Source: CAYJLW01 sp964370965
GTDB taxonomy: Bacteria; Actinomycetota; Acidimicrobiia; UBA2766
DNA length: 11,694 bases
Direction: 5' to 3'
Assembly: GCA_964370965.1 (NCBI GenBank)
Contig: CAYJLW010000107.1
Span: 1 to 11,694, forward strand
Shown: positions 1-7,201 of the stretch, one piece after another
Layout: the number at the start of each line of letters is the position of its first letter
Position numbering within the stretch: the stretch's first letter is position 1
Program-made: the position numbers and the translations under genes
Notes under the pieces: generated by a model
The model's database searches: none
What the model saw: only the letters and a program-made list of their open reading frames with translations
Told to the model about the DNA's origin: nothing

Positions 1-892
1 TGCGCGGGTCGTGGATGGGCACGGCGTCGGCGAGGAAGAGGCGGCCGAAGGGGGTGTCCACGACCCGTTGGGCGTCGTCGGGGATCCCGGCCGGGGAATC
101 CCCGAAGGCGAACGCCGCCCGCCTGAGGCCCTCCCGGTAGCGGGGGTCGCCGGAGAGGCGGCGGCTCACCGGGCCGAACCACGCCGATCGCAGGAAGCCT
201 GGCGTGACCGTGTTCTGCAGTCGCACGGCCTGCTCCACGAGCACGATGGCCACCTCGCCCGTTTCGTCGGCGGCGAACACGCCGCCCATTTCGGGATGGA
301 GGAGGACCTCGATGACGTGGAACGGCTCGGGGGAGAGGCGCTCGGCGAGGTCCAGGACCGTGTCGGCCTGCAGGCGGAACGGATCCGGTGTCGCCGCAGC
401 GGCCTTCGGGAGGGCGAGGCGCTCGGGGAGCCGGCCGTCCTCGTCGGCCAGGGCCCAGCAGTGGGCGCGGGTCGTGACCTCCGCTTCCGGGGGGCCGCCC
501 AGGAGGGAGGTGAGCGCCGCCATGCGGGCGTTCACCCAGCGCACGTAGCCCCGGCTGTCGAAGAGGTACGTCGGGTTCGGGTCCGACGCCGCGTCCGGGA
601 AATGCGTGGCGAGGAAGCCTGCCACCTCGGCCGCGGTGGGGGCGACGCCGGCGGCGGCGTGGAGGTGGTTTCGGACCACGGCCTCGACGCCGAGCTCGAA
701 GCGGAGGTTCGAGAGGCCGCGGGCGAAGTCGTCCAGGTCGGCCCGGGTGGCGCCCCGTCCGGCGCGGAGGCGGTGCATGAACGAAGTCAGCGTCCCCACC
801 GGCCACCCCATCCGTTCGGCGAGCTGTGCGTAGGAGATCCCGTTTTGGCGCCGGTAGCCCTCGATGAGGTGGGGGAGGTCGCAGTAGAACAC
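1..892 (-). CDS. XRE-like HTH and PAS/MmyB-like transcriptional regulator, C-terminus beyond window
   Basis: Reading the minus strand from GTG at 892 gives 297 codons with no stop up to the window edge, so the C-terminus is missing. Residues about 10-45 form an XRE-like helix-turn-helix: YRRQNGISYAQLAERMGW is followed by a recognition-helix-like stretch TLTSFMHRLRAG, and then by a short helical segment as in XRE domains. Residues about 108-124 (TYLFDSRGYVRWVNARM) resemble the start of a PAS-type sensor fold, and the rest is helical and beta mixed, as in MmyB-type regulators. The likely role is a cytoplasmic DNA-binding regulator that senses a small ligand; the ligand is unknown. No other ATG, GTG or TTG lies in frame upstream as far as I read, so the start is GTG 892. 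It has no Shine-Dalgarno and fits a leaderless transcript. It diverges from the giant exported-protein gene. The coding call is strong, the HTH assignment fairly good, and the MmyB/PAS assignment moderate. Confidence 0.82.
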   Translation of the reverse strand, partial: MFYCDLPHLIEGYRRQNGISYAQLAERMGWPVGTLTSFMHRLRAGRGATRADLDDFARGLSNLRFELGVEAVVRNHLHAAAGVAPTAAEVAGFLATHFPDAASDPNPTYLFDSRGYVRWVNARMAALTSLLGGPPEAEVTTRAHCWALADEDGRLPERLALPKAAAATPDPFRLQADTVLDLAERLSPEPFHVIEVLLHPEMGGVFAADETGEVAIVLVEQAVRLQNTVTPGFLRSAWFGPVSRRLSGDPRYREGLRRAAFAFGDSPAGIPDDAQRVVDTPFGRLFLADAVPIHDPR

Positions 893-900
893 GGCGGGCC

Positions 901-906
901 AGCGTA
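901..906 (-). promoter_or_regulatory. Putative -10 element for leaderless regulator transcript
   Basis: On the minus strand the hexamer TACGCT (pattern TAnnnT) ends 8 bases before the GTG start at 892. That is the spacing expected when transcription begins at the start codon itself, which is common in Actinobacteria. It agrees with the lack of any purine-rich ribosome binding site in front of the GTG. No good -35 hexamer is visible at the usual distance. This is an inference from spacing only. Confidence 0.4.
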
Positions 907-935
907 GCCGGGTGCCGCCTGCGGGGGCACACGAG

Positions 936-985
936 CGTTCCGGGGAGCCCAGGCACGGGTACCCGTGCCCGGGCTCCCCAGAACG
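936..985. repeat. 50-bp near-perfect palindrome in divergent intergenic region
   Basis: Two 25-base arms meet at GGGTACCC with no spacer, and 23 of 25 positions pair. The two mismatched pairs are 941/980 and 951/970. From the outside in, the left arm reads CGTTC, C, GGGGAGCCC, A, GGCACGGGT. The element lies 44 bp upstream of the regulator start and 157 bp upstream of the giant gene. Both genes read away from it, so it is not an ordinary transcription terminator for either gene. It could be a large operator, a dispersed palindromic element, or a structure insulating the two promoters. The sequence alone does not decide between these. Confidence 0.8.
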
Positions 986-1128
986 GGGAGTCGGGCCCCT
1001 GCCCGCCGATCTGCAGTTCAGACTGCAAGTTCGGCCGAATGGGCGCCTTTCCCTTGGAGGGTGCGCACGGCGGGGCGGAAACTTGCTCGGGCGCCGCGGT
1101 GCAGGAGAGCGAGCGGCCGGAGGCTGCT

Positions 1129-1134
1129 GGAGGT
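1129..1134 (+). promoter_or_regulatory. Ribosome binding site that decides the giant gene start
   Basis: GGAGGT lies 8 bases upstream of ATG 1143, an ideal match and spacing. The open frame itself extends back to GTG 912 through the intergenic palindrome, and a later in-frame GTG lies at 1245. Neither alternative was seen to have a comparable site. Confidence 0.7.
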
Positions 1135-1142
1135 CAAGTGCC

Positions 1143-4100
1143 ATGGGGCGAGTCAAGGACGTACCGCGACGCAACTCGCGGCGGGGTGTTCTGCCCGCTG
1201 GGGGGCAGGCGCCGGGAGGCCGTCCGGGCCGTGCCGGCGTCTCTGTGCGCGGCGGGACGACACTCCGTCGTACCCGGGCCCCGGGGCAAGGCCGGCCGTC
1301 CCTGCTGCCCGTACGTCGGTGTTTCCGCCGGGGGGCCACAAGGTTCCTCGCTCTCGTCCTTCCGGCGCTGGTGGTGGCGATCCTCTTGCTGGGGCGCGCT
1401 GCCACCGCCGTCGAGCGGATCGAGGGGCCGGGTACGGCGACCCGCCAGAGCCTCGGGCGTGACCGCTGGGGGGGGATGTACCGCTTCAGCAGCTCGCCCC
1501 GCCTGAGCGCGGACGGCCGCTACGTGGCCTTCCAGTCCTCCGCTCCGTTCGTCGCGGGCGACAAGTACGGCTTGGACGTGTTCGTGCGGGACCGCGACGT
1601 CGACGGCGACGACCGCTTCGACGACCCCTGGGGCGCCTGGCGGGACCCCGGCGCGCCGTGGGTGGAGGGCGCGGCGAGCACGCTGCGGGTGTCCAGCGGC
1701 ATGGACGGGCGCTCGGCGGGGGGCTGGAGCCCGGACGCCAGCGACGACGGCCGGCTCGTCGCCTTCGTGTCCGACGCCGTCGACATGGTGCCCGGCAGCC
1801 TCACCCCGGGCCTCACGGGGGATCAGGTCTACGTCCGCAACCTGGACACGTGGGAGATCGAAAGGGTGACGAGGGATCCCGACGGCGGCCCCGCTCTCGG
1901 CTCCAGCGACGAGCCCGCGCTCAGCGGCGACGGGCGCCACGTGGCCTTCACGTCGGACGCCGGGGACCTCCTCGGTGGCGCCCACGCGCCCGGTGGGGGC
2001 GGGCGCAGCGTCTTCGTGTACGACCGCGAGGCCGCCACGACCGCCCTGGTGAGCGTCCCGACCGGGTCGGGGGCGGCGGACGGCGACAGCACTGATCCAT
2101 CGCTGAGCGGGGACGGCCGCTTCGTCGTCTTCACGTCCTCGGCCACGAACCTGGTGGTCGACTCCGCGGCCACCCCGGGGGTCGACGAGTCCGACACGAA
2201 CGGCGCCACCGACGTCTTCTGGCACGATCGCGACGCCGACGCCGACGGCACCTTCGACGAGTCCACGCCTGGGGCCACGGAGACCCGCCGGGTGAGTGTG
2301 GCCGCCGACGGCGCCCAGGGCGACGGTTGGTCCATGGTCGCCGCGGGCGGGGCGCTCGACGCGTCCGGGCGCCGGGTGGCGTTCACGTCGGAGGCGGCGA
2401 ACCTCGTCACCGGCGACGCCAACGGCGCCGCCGGTGACGTCTTCGTGAAGGACGTCGACTCCGGCGCCCTCACGCGTGTCGCGGGAAGCAACGGCGCCCC
2501 TGATCCGGGGCCCACAGGGGGCGCCACGATCTCCGCCGACGGCACCCGGGTGGCGTTCTCCTCGGCCGCCGGGGACCTCGTGGCGGGCGACGACGACGGC
2601 GTGGACGACGTCTTCGTGGCGCCCGCCTCCGGGGGCACCCCGGAGCTCGTCGCCCCCCTCGGGGCCGTGGGCCACGGCTACGACCCCGGGGAGTTCGCCG
2701 GCGGTCCTGCTCTGGACGGCCACGGCCGGGTCGCCTTCACCTCGTACTCCTGGTGGGCGGGTGAGGTGTTCCTGGCCGGGCCCGGGGACGGGGGCGCCGA
2801 GTACGCCGCCGTGAGCGTGGGCAGCGACACCGAGGTGGCGCTGCCCTCCTTGAGCGCCTTCGCCGGGGTTCTCCTCGGCGACGGCCGCCACGTGCTCATG
2901 TGGACGCCGGGACGGGGGACGTTCCCGGGGGAGACCGGGCTCGTGGCGGGCACGAACAGCGACGTCTTCGTCCGTGACCGCGACGCCGACGGCGACGGCG
3001 TCTACGACGAGCCCGGCCAGACCTACGTGCGGCGGGTCCTGCACACGACCGACGGAGCCGCCCCCAACGGTCTGGTCGAGGTGCGCTATGTCACCGCGGA
3101 CTCGAGTCGGGCCGTTGTCTGGTCGGACGCGACGAACCTGGACGTGACTCCGGACCGCTACGGGATGCTGCTCCTCACCCTCGACGCCGACGGTGACGGC
3201 CGCTACGGCGGCGACTGGCCGGGCGCCGTCGAGGTCGAGCCGTACGTGCCCCCGGCCGCCCCTGTCGACGTGCCCCTCTGGATGTACCCGTACAGCACTG
3301 GATACACGCCGAGGGTGAGCTGCGACGGCACCAAGATCCTGGCAGAGACCGTCTACGACCGGCGGCCCATGCCCCGCCAGGGCGCCGAAGACCAGAACTA
3401 CAACGGCAACTATCTGAGTTGGCCGGACATCTACGTCTACGACCGGGACGCTAACACGTTCCACTGGGTGTCGGACAACAACCGCACCCCCTACGGCGGC
3501 TTCTCGGGCACCTGGGAGGTCGCCCACAGGAACGCGGCCCTGAGCTGCGACGGTGCGACGGTGGTGTGGGGGAGCCAGGCCACGAACCTCGTGCCGGGCG
3601 AGGTCTCGTACTGGAACGACGACAAGAACGCCCTGTTCGTCCACACGGGGGCCGGCCCCGCGCGACGGCTCACGAGCCGCCTGCCCGGGGGGGGGTTCGG
3701 GGGGACCCCCGTCCTCACCGGCTCCGAGGCCGTCTTCACGACGAGTTACGACCTCGACCCGGGCGACACGAACGGGACGAGAGACGTCTACGCCGTCCCC
3801 CTCGCCGGGGGAGCGGCGGAGCGGGTGAGCGTGGGCGAGAGCGGCGAGCAGGGGCCCCAGGGGAGCGACATGTGGGAGTTCGCCCGCTCGTTCAACGGCA
3901 CGCCGTCGCCCCGCTTCGTCGGCGGCGGCGACGGCAGGTACGTGCAGTTCAGCTCCTCCGCCGGGTCCTTCGGCGAGGACCGCGGCCCCCCGGGGCGGGC
4001 CGTGTACCTGCGGGACCGGGTCGCGGGCACGACCCGCCGCGTCGACGGCCCGGCGTGCGAGAGCGACGGCACATTCCAATACCAGGCTCCCCACCCCGCG

Positions 4101-7046
4101 GGCGTGAGCGACGACGGCCAGGAGGCGGCCTTCACCTCCGCCGCTATCCAGACCGTGGTGGGCCCGGACTCCAACGGGTCCCCTGACGTCTTCGCCCGCT
4201 CGATGCCCCCGGGCCCCGAGCCCGGCCCCGTCGCCCTGTTCACGGCCTCCGAGGCCGAGGGAGAGGTGTCCTTCGACGCTGCCCTGTCGTGCGGGCGCGG
4301 TGCGCCCGTCCTTGAGTACTGGTGGGACTTCGGCGACGGCACCGACCACAGCGCCCCCCCCGCCGAGGCGCTGAGTCACACCTACGCCCGCCCAGGTGTG
4401 TACCAGGCGACGCTCACGCTCGTGGACACCGCCGGCGCCAGTGCCACCTTTGCGGCCCCGGTGTACGTGCGTCCCACGCCCACATTCGTCGTGCGGGCCT
4501 GGGGCGAGGTGGACGTGCCCGAGTCCTTGGGCCTGCAGCGGGCGAGCGTGGCGGCCGTGTTCGGCCACAGCCCGTCGGTGACCGTCCCCGAAGCGGGCCC
4601 GGGAGGCGGCGGCGACGGCGGCGGGGGTGGCGGGGTGGAGTCCCTCGGCGTGCAGGCCGCCGCAGGCGGCGACCCGGGAGGCGGCGACCCGGGCGGCCCG
4701 CGTCCGGCGCCGGTCCTGGGCCCCGTGGTGGACCAGGGGGTGGCGACGTTCTCCGCGGCGGGGGCGACGCGGCGCTGGACAGTGCTGCAGCGGGAGTGGT
4801 ACCAGGTCGGCTTCAACGGCGCCGAGCAGGGGTCGCGAGAAGTGAGCGCTCATGGGCCGTGCGGCGTGTACTCGGCGCCCCGAATGCCGGGTAAGCGCGA
4901 CGACCGGGTGCCGCTGTTGCCCCTCGTGCCCGGCGGTGTGGCCGACCTCCGCGCCGCCTACTGCGACTGGGTGTTCCGGGACTTCTCGCCCTCCGGGGCG
5001 GGCCGCGGCCAGGTGGGCCTCGTGGTGCGCCGCTGCGGCGACTGCGAGGTCCTCCTCGAGCTCGACGTGCCCGCGGACGTGAAGGGCGGGGGCGACCTCG
5101 GCGGCGTCGTCATCCACGCCGCCCCCCCCGACTTGTGGGAGGACTCCACCGCTCCGGTCTGGGACCGTGTCCGCCACCCGCTGCTCCGGCTGCTCGTTCC
5201 CGTCAACCTCTGGTTGCAGGTGGTGCCGACGGCGGCCAAGAACGCCTTCTTCGCCGACGTGCGCCGCAACGTGGCGAAGGTGCGTCCGGCGATGGAGCAG
5301 ACCGTGGCGCGGGTGTTGCGCGAGGGGGTGTCCTCGGCCCTGCACTGGTTCACGACGGGGCGTACGACCCCGCAGAACGTCGCGGTGGCCCGCATGCTCG
5401 GCCTCGTCGCCGAGGTGGGGCCGCCGCCGCCGGTCGTGGAGCCGCTCACGGTCTCGCTGGCGACGCCGTCGTGGCGCGACGCCCTGGACACCGTGGAGGG
5501 TGGTGGGCCGGTGGGGCGCCCGGACACCGTCTTCGTGCTGGCGGCGGCGCCGTCCGTGCCCCTGGCGGAGGCCTACTTCTCCTGGGACCTCGACGGCGAC
5601 GGCCTGGGGGAGTACTTCACTCAGGAGGGGACCCTGGAGTACGTGCCGGCGGTGCTGGGCGCTGTCACGCCCCGGGTCCGCGTGACGGGCAAACGTCTCC
5701 CGGGTGACCCGATCGAGACTTCGCCCTGGGCGGGCTTCGACGGCGACGGGAACGGGACCCCCGGGCAGGTCAGGGCGGAGGTGCGCCCCCCCGCGGTGAC
5801 GATGGACTGGTGGGAGCCCTGCGCCGTGCTCGCCGGCGCCTGCACGCCCTTGGGGCTCCCGGCGGGCTCGCCGTCGACGACGTTCCGCTTCGCCCTGCGC
5901 TTCCGCGACCCGGATGCCCACGTCCCGGGCGCCCTGGGTACACCGGGGGAGGCGGGGAGCCGTGTCGTGTCGGTGGAGTGGGACCTCGACGGCGACGGCG
6001 AGACGGACTTCGCCGACCCCGTGGCAGACGACGACGGCGACGGCGTGGTCCGCACGACGTGGACGTACGAGCGCGTGGGCGTGTTCCTGCCCCGGGCCCG
6101 GGCGCTGGACGTGGACGGCCAGGTGAGCCCCTGGGCCGGCCCGGGCCCCGGGGGCCTGCCCGTTCCCCTCGTCGTCGCCGACCAGCCCCCCAGCGTGCGC
6201 TTCGAGAGCTGGTCGCCGTGCGTGCGGGGCAAGGAGGGTTGCGCGAGGGGCCTCCCGATCGGCGGCCCCGAGACCGAGGTCGCCTTCCGGGCGTCGTGGG
6301 CGGACGCCGACCCTGTCGGGGGCGGCCGGGCGGTCCGCTTCGAGTGGGACTTCGACGGCGACGGCACCGCGGACCGGGAATCCGAGGACTTCGACACGAC
6401 CGGCCACGGCGCCGTCGAGGAGTCCTTCGTGCTCGGGCGCCCGGGGGTGTTCCTGCCCCGGCTGCGGGTGAGCGACGCCGACGGCACCTCGGGCTGGGTG
6501 CCCCTGTCGGTCGGGGGCGTGCCCGCCCCCGTGGCGGTGGTGTCCTCGCCGCCCCTCGCCCTGGGCGAGGGGTTCCGGCCCTGTGCAGGCTTCGCCGGTC
6601 TCTGCCTGCCCGTCGGCCCCGACGGCACGGCGGCGACGTCGTTCACGTTCCGGGCCGCGTTCGTGGACCTCGACGCCTCCCTGCCCGCCCTGGAGGAGGT
6701 CTCGTACGTGGAGTGGGACTTCGACGGCGACGGGGCGGTGGAGGCGCGCGATCCCGTCACCGAGTCGGTGGACGGGGGTTGGGCCGAGGCCACCTTCCGC
6801 TACGGCGCCCCGGGCACCTACCGGCCCCGGGTGCGCGCCGAGGACCGCCACGGCACCCGGGGGGCCTGGGCCGCCCTCGGCACCTTGCGGGCGTCCGACA
6901 GGGAGCCCCGCTGGACGACGTCGCTGCGCCCCGGCCCTTTCCGCGCGCGGATGAGCGCGTGGAGCCCGAACCGAGGTGCGCTCGGCGCCGGCGGAGACGC
7001 GGCGCCCGGGGAGGACATCCGGTTCCGGGCGGCGGCGAGCGGCCCG
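1143..7046 (+). CDS. Giant exported beta-propeller/PKD-repeat protein, 5' part up to scaffold gap
   Basis: This is the first 1,968 codons of a gene that continues after the N gap to 11443; joined, it encodes about 3,381 residues. In order there is a long basic N-terminal extension, a signal sequence (hydrophobic core about residues 68-83, possible cleavage after ATA at 89) and about 14 TolB/PD40-type beta-propeller blades (about 119-1020). A canonical PKD domain with WWDFGDG follows (about 1026-1110), then a Gly/Pro-rich linker (about 1150-1190), a Cys-containing beta-rich block (about 1193-1323) and a helical block (about 1325-1430). The first four W-D-[FL]-D-G-D-G PKD-like repeats complete this part. 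The likely location is outside the cytoplasmic membrane, with calcium binding suggested by many DxDxDG loops. No catalytic motif was recognised, so an adhesive, structural or binding role is an inference. ATG 1143 was chosen for its Shine-Dalgarno. Confidence 0.88.
1311..1409 (+). other. Signal sequence of the giant protein
   Basis: Residues about 57-89 (counting from ATG 1143) carry a basic stretch with several arginines, VRRCFRRGATR, then a hydrophobic core FLALVLPALVVAILLLG and a small-residue end ATA before VERIEG. This fits export with cleavage after residue 89. RRCF loosely resembles the twin-arginine motif, but a Sec signal or an uncleaved N-terminal anchor is equally possible. There is no lipobox cysteine. 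From ATG 1143 the pre-sequence is unusually long, about 89 residues. Confidence 0.65.
1497..4200 (+). other. TolB/PD40-type beta-propeller region, about 14 blades
   Basis: About 14 copies of a blade motif resembling [LV]S.DGR.VAF.S occur, starting near 1500, 1734, 1917, 2100, 2352, 2526, 2709, 2865, 3080, 3312, 3537, 3708, 3912 and 4101, so about 52-84 residues apart. Most are followed by D.FVRDR or a similar strand and by RVSV-like strands. This is the layout of PD40 (TolB-like WD40) repeats. Later blades are more degenerate. Fourteen blades suggest two seven-bladed propellers. Calcium-loop-like sequences interrupt some blades, for example DRDADADGTFDE near 2227 and DRDADGDGVYDE near 2977. 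Propellers of this type usually bind proteins or glycans; no ligand is indicated here. Confidence 0.78.
4218..4470 (+). other. Canonical PKD domain
   Basis: Residues about 1026-1110 contain the PKD hallmark YWWDFGDG (WWDFGDG at 4320-4340). It is followed by SHTYARPGVYQATLTLVD, the usual H-T-Y...G-x-Y...L-x-V end of an Ig-like PKD fold. This is the only copy with the plain DFGDG form; all later repeats have an acidic residue before G-D-G. PKD domains are extracellular spacer or binding modules. Confidence 0.85.
4590..4710 (+). other. Gly/Pro/Asp-rich linker
   Basis: A low-complexity stretch of glycine runs with Asp and Pro (GGGGDGGGGGG, later GGDPGGGDPGG) separates the propeller and PKD half from the Cys-containing and repeat half. 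It is most simply read as a flexible hinge between two folded parts of the exported protein. Confidence 0.75.
5115..5430 (+). other. Helical block of unknown family inside the giant protein
   Basis: Residues about 1325-1430 are rich in Leu, Val, Ala and Arg with heptad-like spacing (for example RHPLLRLLVPVNLWLQVV and NAFFADVRRNVAKVRPAMEQ), in contrast to the beta-rich, Asp/Gly-rich flanks. It follows a beta-rich block with cysteines (GPCG, YCDW, RRCGDC) at about 4720-5110. No family was recognised. The region could be an amphipathic helical bundle; a transmembrane segment is not convincing because charged residues interrupt the hydrophobic runs. Confidence 0.45.
6992..7046 (+). repeat. 55-bp direct repeat, left copy at scaffold gap
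   Basis: These 55 bases, just before the N run, are identical to 7147-7201 just after it. The translation (GDAAPGEDIRFRAAASGP) is the same on both sides. It is the overlap of two contig ends rather than a biological repeat: joining the copies restores the reading frame. Confidence 0.9.
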
Positions 7047-7146
7047 NNNNNNNNNNNNNNNNNNNNNNNNNNNNNNNNNNNNNNNNNNNNNNNNNNNNNN
7101 NNNNNNNNNNNNNNNNNNNNNNNNNNNNNNNNNNNNNNNNNNNNNN
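7047..7146. other. Scaffold gap of 100 N
   Basis: This is a run of exactly 100 N, a conventional placeholder for a gap of unknown size. The flanks are a 55-bp identical overlap, so the true gap is most likely zero and the Ns plus one repeat copy (155 bases) should be removed. The left side reads in frame 3 and the right side in frame 2. Removing 155 bases brings them into one frame with no stop. Confidence 0.95.
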
Positions 7147-7201
7147 CGGAGACGCGGCGCCCGGGGAGGACATCCGGTTCCGGGCGGCGGCGAGCGGCCC
7201 G
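7147..7201 (+). repeat. 55-bp direct repeat, right copy at scaffold gap
   Basis: This is the exact copy of 6992-7046. The length of 55 fits a typical assembler word size, which points to two contigs ending in the same shared word. The first complete codon of the right-hand part of the giant gene starts at 7148. Confidence 0.9.

Noticed and set aside
11..907. A 298-codon plus-strand open frame at the left end
   Set aside because: The opposite strand encodes a protein with a recognisable helix-turn-helix and PAS-like sequence. The plus-strand product is a compositionally biased shadow of it.
1011..1039. Short inverted repeat TGCAG/CTGCA and palindrome TTCGGCCGAA upstream of the giant gene
   Set aside because: Both are short and not placed against a recognisable promoter. 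They could be operators, but the evidence is too weak to annotate.
912..1142. Extension of the giant gene back to GTG 912
   Set aside because: The added residues would be encoded by the 50-bp palindrome and intergenic sequence, and are low-complexity Gly/Arg/Pro. ATG 1143 has an excellent Shine-Dalgarno.
5810..7046. Frame-2 open reading upstream of the gap that joins the right part of the giant gene through the N run
   Set aside because: Upstream of the gap this frame is an Arg/Pro-rich shadow of the PKD-like repeats. It only becomes the true frame after the gap because of the 155-base assembly artefact.
6992..7201. A true tandem duplication or frameshift mutation in the giant gene
   Set aside because: An exact 55-bp match abutting both ends of a 100-N placeholder, with frame and repeat period restored on joining, is the mark of overlapping contig ends.
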